The notes: generated from the letters alone by a model not told the origin. DNA of 64,000 bases from Conus ventricosus (GCA_018398815.1 CM031601.1:13581074-13645073), one strand, 5' to 3'; counted from the first letter of the stretch, positions 32,321-45,743 are shown. A program made the numbers and translations.

Positions 32321-33696
32321 GTTTTGAAGGTTCACGTGCAGACGACATTTTGATCCGCGGGTCACTCGTTTTGAATGGCTGAATTGACTAGGACAGGCAA
32401 TGAATACATTAACCTTGTACATCAGTCGAAAGGGTACGGTCTATACTTCATTATGAGTACAGGAATCATGTGTCTGTGATCGGTTTTTTTATCCGAAATT
32501 CGTCAAAATTGCCGGAAATGTTACAAAAACTTCGTCCCGTATTTTCATTTTTACAGTGTTAGAATTTCCCCTCTGACAGTAAAATTCTACATTAAATCCC
32601 CTTTATTTTGGTACCTCATATAGCCATGTGCGTTGTCTGTACTTTTCAATATTTGTTAAGAAAGTGCACTGTGTGGAAGTTGACTTGACCGAAAATGGCC
32701 GCGAGCGCCGGACGCGCGACGGAAGTAAGCGGATCACACACCTCATTCTCTCTTTAGTATTATTTCGTCACAAAACATTCATACTTCAAATGATACTCAT
32801 TCAAAAGTGGAAATATTGAACTTTATTTTGACATATTGTTCAAACCACAACATGCAAGAATAAGAGCTTAAGGGTGCATGGAAAACGAGCAAAATCGGTG
32901 TGCAGTACCAGATGATGTCAGAGCGCTGCTTCGGCTGCCGCTACCTATTAAAAGCATGAAGGTGAGAATTTCAGTAAAATCGTTTTCAGCAGCCCTCCAT
33001 GCCCCCCCCCCCCTCCCCAGTGACACGCGCACTCGCACACACACACACACACACACAAATGAATGCAAGGCACAGAGAGAGAGACAGAGAGACATAATAG
33101 TATGAAAAAATATTTAAAGAAAGAAAAAAAACATGAAAGAAAAATAAATATAAGGGTTAGTTTTCTGGAAAAAGGATGGGGAAAACTATTAAAGGTTCTA
33201 TTTCTCCGTGTAATAAAATGGGTTAGTTTTGGAAGTACAGTGGAAACTCTGTGTTCCTTAGAAAATACACAGATTTGTGATCTTGATACCCTTACTGCCC
33301 ATCTATGTCCAAGGCACCAACAAAGCTGTTTTTTTTTTTTTTTTTTTTTTTGGGGGGGGGGTAAGTTTTTTTCTTTCTTTTTTTTTTAGAATTCAAAATG
33401 ACGACTTTTGTTTACATATAAGCAATAAATATGTGTTTTAAACAAGGCCTCGGTTCCAAATTTCCTTTCACCAGAGGCCACGAAAACTTGTCTGAATTTT
33501 TCAAAATATTAATTTTGGCCCCTGGACCTCGACCTTTCAGTTTTTCAATTTTTTTCCAGTTTCACCCATGGTCTTTTGAAGTATTATTTTCATTACTGAA
33601 AACATGAAAATGTGGCTTACTTGCCCTTCTTAACAGCGCTGAAATAGGGGTTTATTTGCAGTTTTAGGCCTTTTGTTTCATAAAAAAGCTTCAGCG

Positions 33697-33780
33697 TCAG
33701 GGGGCTCTGCCCCCTGACCCCCGCCGGGGCATTACCCCTGGGCCCCACTGGGGGCCTACGCCGGCCCCCAGACCCCCGCC
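33697..33780. repeat. GC multi-hairpin block
   Basis: TCAGGGGGCTCTGCCCCCTGA is a 9-bp perfect stem. A GGGGCATTACCCC stem and the pair ACTGGGGGCC / GGCCCCCAGACCCCCGCC follow. It ends 41 bp from the right terminus at 33821. Confidence 0.85.
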
Positions 33781-34064
33781 AATTTTTCAGCCTTTTTTAC
33801 TGCTGGTCACTTTCATGTCTGTCTAATACATGTGTTAATTTGTTTTGCATGATGTAATGTGATGATTTGATGTACAATCTGTAAGGCTGCACTTGAAACT
33901 TTTTGTAGCAAACCTTTTTGTAGCGAACATGCATTTTTTTAGGCCTTCCATCTTCTTTTTCTGTTATTATTTGCGGTATTCATGTTTTTATGAGCCCTGT
34001 TCTGTTCCACTTCAAAAATACTTTATATTTGTTTTATTTTGTTATTCAGAGGCTTTTTTTTCAG

Positions 34065-34344
34065 CCCCTTCGTTTGCCAACCTCAGGGGCAAAGAGAAAA
34101 CAGTCATTCTCTTTGCAGCCAAATCAGCCAGTAGCGGGTGGCACGGGTCAGCAGCGACAGTCCACCACTGATCCAGACAAGAGCAAGTTGATCCAGCAGC
34201 AGCTGGTGTTGCTGCTGCATGCTCACAAGTGTCAGCGGAGGGATGTGACCAATGGGGAACAGTCCTGTGGGTTGCCGTACTGCCGTACCATGAAGAACGT
34301 CCTCACACACATGACTACCTGTTCGAAGGGGAAAACCTGTGATG
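34065..34344 (+). CDS. CREBBP: CBP/p300 exon: start of TAZ1 zinc domain
   Basis: The acceptor TTTTTTTCAG|CCC keeps frame with the previous exon (phase 0). After a Ser/Gln-rich lead it reads [20 protein letters not shown] and [20 protein letters not shown], then [17 protein letters not shown]. These are helices 1-3 of TAZ1 with zinc ligands H-x3-C, C-x4-C, H-x3-C and C-x5-C in the usual order. The donor GATG|GTAAAT leaves phase 1. TAZ1 binds activation domains such as those of HIF-1alpha, STAT2 and CITED2 in vertebrates. The following codon is completed by the exon at 50880. Confidence 0.95.
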
Positions 34345-34557
34345 GTAAATACAAAGTTTTCTGCTGAAGTTGACAGGAAGAAGTCTGTTACTGGATAACA
34401 TAGCTACCCTAACATGCACTGCCTCCATCTTAGTAAAGCAGATGTGGCTAGGGCTTAGAAAATTGTAATTGCTAAATTATGTATGTATTTTGTATCTTGA
34501 ATGTGGCGGTGTTTAGGCCAGGATAATACAAGTAAAAAGCTAACAGATCTATTGAAA
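34345..34557. other. Start of the 16.5-kb CBP intron
   Basis: Starts GTAAAT. The first 200 bp has no feature. Confidence 0.8.
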
Positions 34558-34581
34558 GGGGGGGGGGGGGGGGGGACCACA

Positions 34582-34620
<39 letters not shown>
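34558..34620. repeat. Poly-G followed by (CA)n
   Basis: A run of about 18 G, then ACCACACCACACACA..., a compound simple repeat. Confidence 0.9.
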
Positions 34621-34622
<2 letters not shown>

Positions 34623-35760
34623 ATATAGAAGAAAATGGTTTTGAAGGGAGGGGAGAAGGGAAAGTAGCTGTAATGTATGCATGAGGTAGATAATGAGTTG
34701 TATGATAGTGTGTCTGTGGAGAGTACTGTGATCTGTGGTTGGATATGCACATGCTATTTTTGGATGTTGATGCCAAGTGGGCTGAGGTTCCCTAGTCAGA
34801 CAATAAGATGTGATTTCTGCATGGTATGGTGAAAATTGTCTCGGGTAAAATGATGGCAGATGTCGGCCAGGTATTCAGATGTGCACATCTCAAATGTGTG
34901 GGATGTCTTACCTAATAATAGATGTTCAGAAACCACAGCCTTAGAATTTAAAATTTTGAGAGGTTGCATTTATCTTAAAACTGGGTAGATATGTATTAGT
35001 GATTTTTTATTAGGCATAACCAGAAAAATGGTTTAAATTTTTTTTTTAAAAATTGTTTTAAGTATATTTACTTGATTCATGAAGGTTTTTAACAATTATC
35101 TTGTGTATGTGCAGCGAGTTTTTCCCGCTCACACTGCTCATGCTAAAACCCCGCCTACATAGTGATTTTGGCATTTTGGGAATTTATTTTACTGTTAGTT
35201 TGGTTCGTGTTAACATCATGTTTGGTATGTCTGAAAAAAAGAAATCAGGGACTTTTAGATGAATGTACTTCTCAGAACTCTTAAGATATCCTGCGTTGAG
35301 ACAAGGCACGGATGAATAAAGTAACCAAAACGCACTGAAATAAAAACAAGTGCAGGTTTGATGATCAGTGTTTTTGTAATGGCATGAAAAGGGAAATTGA
35401 TACAAAAAAGCACTCACCTAATACACTTATGGTTATGGTGCTTTTCGCTGTCAGTTATCCATTTTTAAACAGTTCCACAGAAATTGGGCTACAGCGATTT
35501 GGGAGTCAAGTGCCTGTGTGGTTTTGTGTTACTGAATCAGTCAAATCGGGTTTTTTTTGCCATTGTAATCAAGACGTCTTCAAAAAATGTTATAGACATT
35601 CCTCATCTTACCCATCATCTCCACAGGGCGATTGACTCTCCTTTGTTATCGAACCGCCTGAATACATTCTTCAATGACTTGTAAAGAAATGACTTTGCAT
35701 GTGCCAAGCTGGCATTTGACTAGTGGATGAAAGGCCGGTGCCAGAAACGTGGTCAGTTCA
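34621..35760. other. Intron sequence without recognised feature
   Basis: AT-rich sequence. No coding family or repeat ends were recognised. Confidence 0.5.
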
Positions 35761-35764
35761 AGTC

Positions 35765-36620
<856 letters not shown>

Positions 36621-36686
36621 TTCGAAATGGCACTGGGTGCCCGGGGCCCAGAGCTATGAGCAAGCACGAGGGGAGCACGGTGGGTT

Positions 36687-37716
36687 CCCTTTGCGGGCAC
36701 GCGGCCAAAAGCGTCCGTTCATGCCGATGGGCAAAACGCCGAAAGGTCTGAAAATGTTCGGATCTTCGAAATTCCCATACATGGAATTTTCCGTAAATCT
36801 GCGCCAAATCTCGTTAATTAAACCACGGACTTCCGCCAATTCCTGCCCACTTTCTTCATTTTTGGCTTTGCACGAGTTGTAAACAAGGCAAATTTCAACA
36901 GGGTGCAGAGAAAAAAAGGGGCGGCGTTTTCAAAAGGATCCTTCCAGATTCCAGGTGAGGAGGAGTTTTTTGGGGTTTTGTGTGGAAGATATTGAATTCG
37001 TGAAGTTAAGCGGCTCAGACATCGATGTGAGTGATGTTAGCATGTGCCACATCGGTTTTTAGTGATGGAATGATAGGGACGACAATTTCGACGACGATCT
37101 GATCAGTTCGGCGGGAGTCAGCGAACACGCTGTTCGATGTTGAGGCGTTTACTGCCCAAAGTGGAGTAAATATTGATGGTTTTCAGGCTGAGAATGGTCT
37201 TTTATCAGTTATTTGTCCAGAAATGTTTAACAACAATTGCTGAGCAAACCAACCAGTATGCACGTGCCCAAGATCGCCACAAAACCGCAAGGCGATCCCT
37301 TTGTGGACTGAAGTCACACCAGCAGAAATCAGAGCGTATTTTTGGCTTCAGATTCTGCACACTTGCATTCTGCACACTTGCTTCCCACAGCACCGGGGGT
37401 TGTGGTTGAGGCACCTCAGTAGCTGAGTGACTTGCAGTGAACTGTACACAGTGTAAATAGTGAACTGTTTGTGTGATCTGGTTGGGGAAATTGCGGACGA
37501 GTCGTTCAAAAAGAAAGAAGAAATCAACACCAGGTGGGAAGTATATTATTCTTTTTTTAATTCTGCATGTTTTACATCTTAATTTGAATGAAATCTATAG
37601 CTTTCTTTCCAAAAAGATATTGCGTTTTGAACACAAACCCACAGACACGCCCATTTCAGAAATTTTTTCTGCCCTGCGGGAAGTAAACAAACGCCATGCT
37701 GTGCCCAGAAAAGGGG
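36687..37716 (+). mobile_element. piggyBac-like element, family B (longer copy)
   Basis: The left end CCCTTTGCGGGCACGCGGCC and the right end GCTGTGCCCAGAAAAGGGG match the 18-bp ends of 18821-19506 with changes. TTAA follows at 37717-37720; the left TTAA is degraded to GGTT. It contains a transposase relic at about 37195-37380 that the 18.8-kb copy lacks. Confidence 0.8.
37195..37380 (+). pseudogene. Fragment of piggyBac-type transposase core, family B
   Basis: One frame gives LTTIAEQTNQYARAQDRHKT. After a one-base shift the other gives PLWTEVTPAEIRAYFWLQ. This equals the conserved piggyBac stretch ET N.YA ... W...T..E..AY.G that is also present at 54590-54690 and 57920-58010. It is followed by a deletion. 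Confidence 0.7.
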
Positions 37717-39438
37717 TTAAAAGTTTAACCCCTTTGACAGCGAGAACCCGCTAGCGCCCAACCGGAAATCACACGGCCAAAACGCTGAGCAACTGCCAGC
37801 GCCCGGTAAAACACGTGGCAACAATGGGCGCCGCCATATTTCTCGTAGAAAAGGAAGTCCGCGAGAACGTGACTTCCTTCTTCCGTGGCCATTTACTTCC
37901 GTTTGAAAAAAAAAAACGTGAGTCGATACGTGCCGCAGTTCTCGAGTTACAAATTTTTTTAAAGTTTTGTGGCCCGAAATGCTGTTTTTTTTCGCCATCG
38001 CTAACCTTGATTTCTGCCTTCAAATTACGAGATTTAGTGATGAAGATACTGTGATTTGAAAGGATTTACGGCATAAGACTTGGTGAAAGTGGGGGGAAAT
38101 TTGAAGCTTAGAGTGACCTAGATTTCGACTGGGATGATGTTCCAGGTATGTTTTCGGAAGGAACGTTCTGAAGAAGATTCCCCCCCGAGTAAATGGCTCA
38201 TATGATTTCTTCAAACTTATGATATAGCAACATATATATTCGTAGGAATTTTTTAAATTATTTCATTTCACTTTTTCCCTTTTCCTCTCTTTTAAATAAT
38301 TTTTAAATTGGGTAACCATTTTTCAAATTACGGAGTTACTTATCTTGCCGAGGGGTTTTTCCCGGCGTAACTCCCTCCGGGGGTTGCGACCTTGTCGTGG
38401 TCGGAGGGCTTGCGCGGTCCAGTGATCCCTTAGGCTTTGCTGGGGGGGCATCAATATTTTGGAAATAGGCTGGTTTTTTTTCAAACTGCTTCTAGGTCCG
38501 AAAAGCCAAGATGCTGTCTGGCCTAAGCATAACGTGGTAAGGAGTTGATGCCCCTGGTAGGGCTCCCATGTCAGATAGGCAAAGGGGTGGGGATCCTGAC
38601 TAAGAGTAACCCCGCCTTTCTCCTTTTTTCTTGTTTTCTGCCTCCCTTATTTGGCCCTTTTCTATCTTCGTCTCCCCTTCAAGTCTTCTTTTTCCACGCT
38701 CCTTTTCTCTCTGTGGTCTCCTTAAGATCCGCCGCGTTTGCCGTGCGGTGCGACCTGTGTCGGAGGGGGAAAGAGATCCTGGTGATTGAGAGGGCCAGCG
38801 CTCTCAACACATCACTTTTGGCTCGGACCTCTCCCAGACAGGGAGTACACTTTGGCCCGGGTGTACTAATCGCTCCCCTTCTTGGGTTGGGTCAAGACAG
38901 ACAGTTCCCCTGCTGGCCAAGTAAACCCCTGCAGTGCTCAGCTCTCTGTTCCCGGGGGTTGAGCATGATCAGGGGGATAGGGTTTGGTGGGTTCTGTTTG
39001 TCGTATGTCTCCCAAGCCTGCAAGGGTCAAGACATTTGGGTTTTTTGGCCCTGGCCCCCTTTGTTGGACTCCAAGGTGGGTGGGTAAGGGAGGGATGAAA
39101 AACAATAAACAAATATGGCCTTTTCCCAAAAAAAATACCCCCCCCAAAAGGGGAAAAGGAAGGCAGTAATCCCCTATTTCAGGGGAAATTTTGAAACAGA
39201 CAGCGATTCTGACAGTGAGGTAAGACAGAGGACAAGGTTTCTGGGCTTCCTGGCTCGTGGTGGAAAGGGGCAGAGCAGGAAAGACCCCTTTCAGCTCTGA
39301 GCCCTTTTGCTATCCAAAAGGGCTTTCATGGTATAGCAGGTGAACCTAGGTCCATAAAAAGGTTGAGGAATGGATCGTTTCTTATTCAATGTCGATCACA
39401 GAAACAATCTGAACAGCTGTTGAAAGCAAACAAAACTA

Positions 39439-40408
39439 GTGGATAGGGAGATCAGGGTGACTCCCCATAAACAGTTGAATTCGTCAAAAGGTGTGATTCG
39501 CTGTCGAGAGTTAGCAGGTGTCTCGGAAGTCAGAGATCAAAACAGAACTGGCGTCCCAGGGTGTGACGAGGTGCGCAGGGTGTCGGTAAAGAAAGGTTCA
39601 GAGAGAGTGGCCACCAACACCCTCTTTCTGACATTCTGCAACCCTGTGTTGCCTCCGGTCATCAAAGTCGGTTACCTGAATGTTCGTGTTCAGCTATATG
39701 TGCCGTCCCCGTTGAGGGTTTCAGGTGCCAGAGGTTTGCCATGTCAGAGACCGTTTGTTCTGGGCAGGAGGTGTGCGGTGGTTGCTGCAAGGCGACCCAC
39801 GATGGGCCGTGCAAGGATCCGGCACATTGTGCTAACTGCGGTGGCGAACCAATTCCCTCCTCTTCCAGAAACTGTCCTCTTTGGATTCAAGAATCCCACA
39901 ATACAACGCGTTAAAACGGAAAAGAAGATCTCCTTTTTGAAGCCCGCAAGCAGGTTGTGGGCAGTCAGACTCCGAACAGCTTCATATGCTCGTTCGGCCG
40001 TAAAGACAGTTCCCAAAGTTCCCACTCGGTCATCTGCTGCCAGACTGATGACTTCACTTTTTCGAAGACATTGCAAGGACGAATTGTCAGCTCTGGTGGA
40101 AGCAGGTCCACCACCTTCCAACCCAAAGTGACTGCCCCTGGTAGGAGGCAAAAATCCGCCACCCCTCAGACTGCTCAGCAGTCTACAACATCTGCTGCTG
40201 GGCAGACTAAAAAACCAGCAATTCCGCCTCGAACTCCCCTATCCAGTGCCCGTGCGGGCAAGGGAGTTCCACCCAGCGTGGAGATGGTGGAGATGAAGAA
40301 GAAACCTCCACCATCTCCCAAATTCAGACCTCCACCATCTCCAAACTCCAGGCCTTTGTCACCTGCGGGCAAGTCTGCCAGCAGTCCAAAGACCAACACA
40401 GTCCAGTG
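39439..40408 (+). pseudogene. LINE ORF1 (Gag-like), frameshifted
   Basis: Two overlapping frames cover the region. At about 39728-39890 a third frame reads CQRFAMSETVCSGQEVCGGC and CKATHDGPCKDPAHCANCGG, then RNCPLW. These are three CCHC-like knuckles in the spacing usual for ORF1 of I-like LINEs. The C-terminal part (39957-40408) is Pro/Ser/Lys rich. At least two frame changes are needed, so it is non-functional. Confidence 0.7.
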
Positions 40409-41409
40409 AAACTAAATAATAAATTCTCTCCATTGGACGCAGACGTTGAGGAGGAGATGACCTGATTTCTCTCCTTTTCGCCCTCTGCACCATGGATAAT
40501 ACAATATTCCATTGGAATATCCGTGGTCTAAATTCCAACTTCGAGGAGCTGCAGCTCTGTGTCAGTCTCTAAAACCTTCCGTCGTGGCTCTTCAAGAAAC
40601 TCAAATTCAAAGCCAGAAGACCTTTACTCTTTCTGGCTTTAATATTCTTTCAAAACCTGCACAACCTTCCACGTTGGGACTGTCGGGCGGTGATGCCCTT
40701 CTCATAACACAAAACCTTGCTGTATAGTTCTGTTGATACTGTCTACCTCCCTTCAGGCTGTAGCTGCGAGAGTCACTCTCCACAAGACTGTGACAATCTG
40801 TTTCCCTTTATCTTCCACCTTCTGTCCCGGTTTTGTCGTCAGGACCTTGTCAGTCTGATAGGTGAACTTCCTCGACCTTTTTTGCTGTTGGGTGACTTTA
40901 AACGGTCACAATCCTCTTTGGGGTAGTGTCAGTACGTCATCCAGAGGTCTGCTAATTGAGGATTCCTTTCGGATTTGGATTTGTGTTGTCTGAACGACGG
41001 ATCTGCAACTTACCTCCACCTTCCACAGGTTCACTTTCGTGTTAGATTTGTCGGTTTGTGACCCCTCGCTGGTCCTGGACTATGAGTGGTCTGTCCATGA
41101 CGATCTGCACGGAAGTGACCATTTCCCTGTCTGTTTACAAACCCGTAATAACTGAACACGTCTCTGTCTCTCAACATCTAAATTATAAAAAGCAAACTGG
41201 GACTATTTGCAGCCACTATTTCTACGGAATTCCAGGACACTGATTTTCTTCAGAGTCCGGACCCAGCAGACTCACTGACTAACACTATGATCAAGTGTGC
41301 TAAAGCTTGTATTCCAGTGTCTTCCGATAAACTTCAAATGCCAAAACACCCTGGTTTGATTCAGACTGCCAACAAATTTCCAAAGTTCGTAAACGGGCTC
41401 AGCGTCAGG

Positions 41410-42540
41410 CAGACATGCCTACCGTACCGAATAGCCGTATTTGTTACGGAAAAACATAAAAAATCGAGGTTTGTTCCGGACGTTACGGTCAGGGATCGCG
41501 TGTTCCGGAAAAAAAAAAACAAAAAGAAAAACGAAATCAAACGAGTGGACAATTTTTCACAGAGGGACAAACCGGATGACGGTTAGGACGCTTGAATTGA
41601 AGCGCAGTGCGCATGCTCACACTGCCATATCCGTCGACGAAACATACCGAACGGAGCCGAGATTCAGACAAAGTGCGCTCGACTATCAAACATGGCTAGC
41701 ATGAAGACTGCGAAGCGAGTGTGCGAGACAGATGATGATGAACCTCAAAATGGACCCCAGCGGCAGCCGCGAAAAAAACAAGATCGCCGTCGGCAAACCT
41801 TTCGTAAACAATACAGTGAGAGGTGGTCATGTTTACAAGAAGGACGGAAAGGGGAAAACTTATGCTGGTGCACGGTTTGCCAGTGCGAGTTCTCCATCGC
41901 ACATGGCGGCCAAGATGACTGTCGTCGACATGTCGAATCCAAAATACACAAGGACTTTGAGATATCTTGTGGTCACACTCGCAAGATTTCTGGATTTTTC
42001 ACCAGTTCGTCGACCAGCAAAGCAGAATCAACAGATGAAGTGATTCGCGCCGAAGTAATGCTCGTCGACCTTGTTGCTGAACTGAATCTGCCTTTCACCG
42101 TTTTGGATACTTTTACAAAAGCGTTCAAACTGATGTTTAAAGACTGATGTGGCAAAGAAGTTTCAGTGTGGCAGGAGTAAGGGACAGCCATTATAAAAGA
42201 AATAGCGGCGAAAACAATAGAAGACCTCGGACTATGCAGACCTGAAGAGTGCCTACTACAGGTCTCTGAAGTCTGCACAGTGAAAACCATGCATGACATG
42301 CAATGTAGGCCTACATAGTGTAAATAAAGTAAGTTGTTTTTTTCTGCCTGAAAGAGAGGGTTTTGCAGAATTGTTATGGTGTTTGTGTGTGTGAATGTGT
42401 GTGTGTGTGTGAACCTACACACGCGCGTTGTGTCCACAAAAGGAAGGTTGAGTGTTCCTGAAAATTTTTGAAATTTTCAATTTGTTCCTGATTTTTATAA
42501 CATCTGTTCCTGATAGTAAATTTTGGGGTAGGCATGTCTG
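41410..42540 (+). mobile_element. hAT element (8-bp target) inside LINE ORF2
   Basis: It has a perfect 14-bp terminal inverted repeat CAGACATGCCTACC, flanked by a perfect 8-bp duplication GCGTCAGG at 41402-41409 and 42541-42548. CAG ends and 8-bp targets are the hAT hallmark. It contains a BED-finger frame (41692-42147). A second copy lies at 61968-62681. Confidence 0.95.
41692..42147 (+). CDS. BED zinc-finger N-terminal protein of hAT element
   Basis: An intact frame of 151 codons. A basic start (KKQDRRRQTFRKQYSERW) leads into GENLCWCTVCQCEFSIAHGG and QDDCRRHVESKIHKDF: C-x2-C ... H-x4-H in BED-finger spacing. A short C-terminal part (RAEVMLVDLVAELNLPFTVL) resembles the beginning of the hAT catalytic region (usual form: ELK...F....N.P...) before the frame stops at 42147. 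The rest of the transposase is deleted. The same finger is broken in the 61968-62681 copy. Confidence 0.7.
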   Translation: MASMKTAKRVCETDDDEPQNGPQRQPRKKQDRRRQTFRKQYSERWSCLQEGRKGENLCWCTVCQCEFSIAHGGQDDCRRHVESKIHKDFEISCGHTRKISGFFTSSSTSKAESTDEVIRAEVMLVDLVAELNLPFTVLDTFTKAFKLMFKD

Positions 42541-45023
42541 GCGTCAGGTGTACCAACGACCTTCGGTTCCCAACGCTCGAACCCATCAGAAACTCCGTGC
42601 TAAATCAAGACACACTTTTAAATCATAAACGTCGGTCCTGGAGAAGCTTCTGCTCCAGGCTGACATCGAAAACTTCCAAAAAAAAAGTGTGGAACATCAT
42701 TAAGAAAATCAAAGGGAAGAACACCTGTCCCACTGTGAACCATCTCAAGTTTTCGGATTCTTTAATAACAAGAAGAAAGCAGTTGCTAATCTGCTGGCTT
42801 CAACCATAGAAAAGAATTCCTCCTCTTCTAACAAATCAGCCACTTTTTTCAAAATAAAACCCTTAAAGAAAAATCACCCTGCAACTTTTCGTCAGACAAC
42901 ATGGAAGACTACAATCTTCCTTTTACTTTAAATGAACTGAAATCTGCCTTACTCTCTTGCAGCGATTCCTCTCCAGGTCTAGATGAAATCCATTATCAAC
43001 TCTTGAAACATCTTCCGCAAATAGGTCTGAACATCCTGCTACAGGTATACAACCATGTGTGGACTACTGGTTTCTTTCCACCTTCTTGGCGGAAAGCCCT
43101 CATTATTCCAATTCCTAAACCTGGAAAAGATCTTTCTAACCCATCAAACTACCGTCCCATAGCTTTGACCAGCTGTATCTGTAAACTGATGGAGAAAATG
43201 GTCAATGCTAGGCTCATGTGGAAACTGGAAACCGATGGCCTTTGGCGAAAGAACAGTGTGGTTTCCGCAAACATCGGTCTACAGTTGACCATTTGATTCG
43301 TCTGGAATCTACACTTCGGAACGCTTTTTTGAACAAACAGCATGCAGTGGCAATTTTCTTTGATTTGGAGAAGGCCTACGATACCACTGGAAGTCGGGAT
43401 ACTTCATGATCTCCACGATCTGGGTTTTCGAGGTCATCTTCCGCTTTTATTCAAAATTTTTGGCAGAACGACAGTTTCAGGTCCGGGTTGGCACCACTCT
43501 CTCTGATGTCCACGAGCAGGAGTTGGGTGTTCCACAGGGAGCATACTGTCTCCTGCCCTCTTTAGTATTAAAATCAACAACATTGTTCAATCAGTTCAGC
43601 AGGGTTCAGACTGCTCATTGTTTGTGGATGATTTCGCTGTCTACGCAACTGGAAGCCTGTACCCGAGTGTCCAGCGCAGGCTCCAGCTTTGCGTAGATAA
43701 AATCCATCGGTGGGCGGATGAAAACGGTTTTCACCTTTTCTCCAACAAAGACGCAGTGTATTCACTTCTATAATTTCCGTCAGTTTTTTCCCAGATCCTG
43801 AACTTCAAGTAGGGAAATCTCCCATTCCACCTGTAAAAGAAGCCAAATTCCTGGAGTTATTTTTGACCAAAAACTCAACTTTCTCAGCCACATCAAAAGC
43901 CTCAAAACTTCTTGCCAGAAAGCACTGAATATTCTGCGGGTCGTAGCGCACACCGACTGGGGCGCTGATAAGAAAACTTTGTTGCACCTCTACAGAGCCC
44001 TGGTCCGTTCCAAACTGGACTACGGTTGTGCTGTGTACGGCTCCGCAAGATCGTCTTACCTCAAACTCTTGGATCCTATCCACCATCAAGGGCTTCGTCT
44101 CTGTCTTGGAGCGTTCCGCACCACCCCTGTGTACAGCCTGTACGCAGAGGCGGGTGAACCTTCATTGTCCAACCGCAGGCTGAAACTGTCGTTGAATTAT
44201 TATATCCGTCTGTTCTCAGAACCAGAAAACCCTGCCTATGACTGTGTCTTTGATCCTCCGTTCCAAAGTAAGTTTGAAAGCAACCCTAAATGTATTCCGA
44301 CGTTTGGTCTGCGTATGCAGCCTCACGTGCGGAATGCAGGTCTAGACCTAGGAGTTGTGTCGGATTTTTCCAAGTTTCCGGATCAACCTCCGTGGACCTT
44401 TTTCACACCAGAGATTCGTTTCGATCTTGCAGCTTTTCGCAAAGAGTCTACCAGCTCTCTGGCGTACAAGGCTTTGTATGCTGAGCTCTGTTCCAAATTC
44501 CCATCCTGTCAAAAAGTTTTCACTGACGGTTCCAAGTCTGAAGATGGAGTGGCCTGTGCAGCCTACTGCCCTGGCGCTCCTTCTCAGATACTGTTGGAAC
44601 ATATTCATTCAGATGCTTCTGTCTATTCTGCTGAACTTACTGCTCTGGTACTGGCTTTGAAGATTATCTCACATTCTTCGAAGAGGGACTTTCTGGTTCT
44701 GTCGGATTCGCTGTCAGCTTTGGAGGCCATAGCTGGCCGCAACCTTCAGCATCCAGAACTTTTACTTTTTTTTAAACTTTTAGCAAGTTGAAGGCGGACG
44801 GTTACAACATTACTCTTGCTTGGGTTCCAGGTCATGTTGGCATCGGCGGGAACGAAATGGTTGATCGTTTAGCCAAGAACGCCACAAGAAAGAAACTGTC
44901 CAACACTTATATCCCCTGCTCAGATGTGAAACCCAAAATTAATGATTATGTGAGAGACCTCTGGCAGGAGGATTGGAACACGCAGACGAATAACAAACTT
45001 TTTCAGATCCGTCCAAACCTTAA

Positions 45024-45743
45024 CCCTTTGCCCCTTGGACCGTCTGAGTGCTTACTAGTATCAAAATCTTAAGGGAAGGTAAGTAACTCCGTAAATTGGA
45101 TGTACTGATGTTAAATAAAACATCAGAAAAAATACAAACCTTGGTCATAAATATGTTTTATTTGCTCCAAAATTAAGTTAACATTTTGAAGTAAAATTCC
45201 ACATGCATCAAAGCTTATATCTTTGTTGATAAAATGGTGTAAAAAAATTATGCTAAGTTCAACACTACTGACCAAACTGCATGAAACGCCATCGTAATCG
45301 GCATAGTTAATGTTAAGATTTTCGCCGAGATCGCCTCCATCAGCCACCAAAATCGACATCGGACTCCTCTCCTTTCACTATTTCTTCTAATCTAAAGCCA
45401 GTAAATAGCTCCTCGTTACTGTCACTGCCACCAAAAATGTTCGCCAACATTTCCACAGTTTCATCGTCCATCTTGCCGAAGCGAAAATCTCGATCACAAA
45501 CTTGCTCTCAACTTCAAAAAATCACTGCGACCGAAGTCCTCCATGAAAAAATGCACTGTTTGGACTGGAAGGAAGTTGGAAACCGGAACTACGTCACTGT
45601 ATAACGCCGCAAAGCATTGTGGGAAAAATTCGTCTGCTAGGGGCAGCCAAACGGTATCGGTGTATTTCGGGCCACAGCGGGCGTTACAAGGATACGAAAG
45701 GCATCGCGTTTCGGGCCACAGTGGCGATCCAAGGGGCAGAGGG
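45024..45743 (-). mobile_element. piggyBac-like element, family C, inside LINE ORF2
   Basis: TTAA lies at 45020-45023 and 45744-45747. The ends are CCCTTTGCCCCTTGGACCG and, inverted, CCCTCTGCCCCTTGGATCG. The minus strand from an ATG at 45471 reads MDDETVEMLANIFGGSDSNE and ELFTGFRLEEIVKGEESDVD. This closely resembles the N-terminus of the family 1 transposase at 57437. The catalytic core is absent. Taking out the element and one TTAA rejoins the LINE frame on both sides. Confidence 0.92.
45341..45471 (-). pseudogene. N-terminal piece of piggyBac transposase, family C
   Basis: It starts at the ATG at 45471 with an acidic region (GSDSNEELFTGFRLEEI ... EESDVDFGG) like that of family 1 (YDSDEESVFEGFTLEEI ... 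EESDVDLDL). It ends in stops near 45345. Confidence 0.7.

Larger units (their letters stand above)
27900..33570 (+). mobile_element. Possible inner hAT-like element
   Basis: CATGGGTGAAACT at 27900 is matched by its exact inverse AGTTTCACCCATG ending at 33570. A BED-like frame (28157-28402) lies 257 bp inside the left end. Similar CATGGGTG ends bound 49522-50611. No target duplication is visible (TATATA versus GTCTTT), so this call rests on the 13-bp inverted match and the content. Confidence 0.4.
27409..33821 (+). mobile_element. Large hAT-like element (6-bp target) with nested inserts
   Basis: The left end is CAGGCATGAAA and the right end is the inverse of TTTCATGTCTG. Both are flanked by TCTAAT (27403-27408 and 33822-33827). 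The left part has CCGCCTAAGGCGG palindromes and a BED-like frame (27699-27872). The right end has the GC hairpin block (33697-33780) that stops 41 bp from the terminus. The 6.4 kb between includes later material: another BED-like frame at 28157, a minus-strand coding relic at 29591-30550, the TTAGGG-containing insertion at 32165-32320 and two (GT)n arrays. Confidence 0.8.

Noticed and set aside
38545..39087. 180-codon frame in the LINE leader
   Set aside because: No Gag-like motif; the knuckle motifs lie further downstream. It is left as leader sequence.
41732..42043. 103-codon frame overlapping the BED-finger frame
   Set aside because: Shadow in another frame. A similar shadow is seen in the 61968 copy only because the DNA is homologous.
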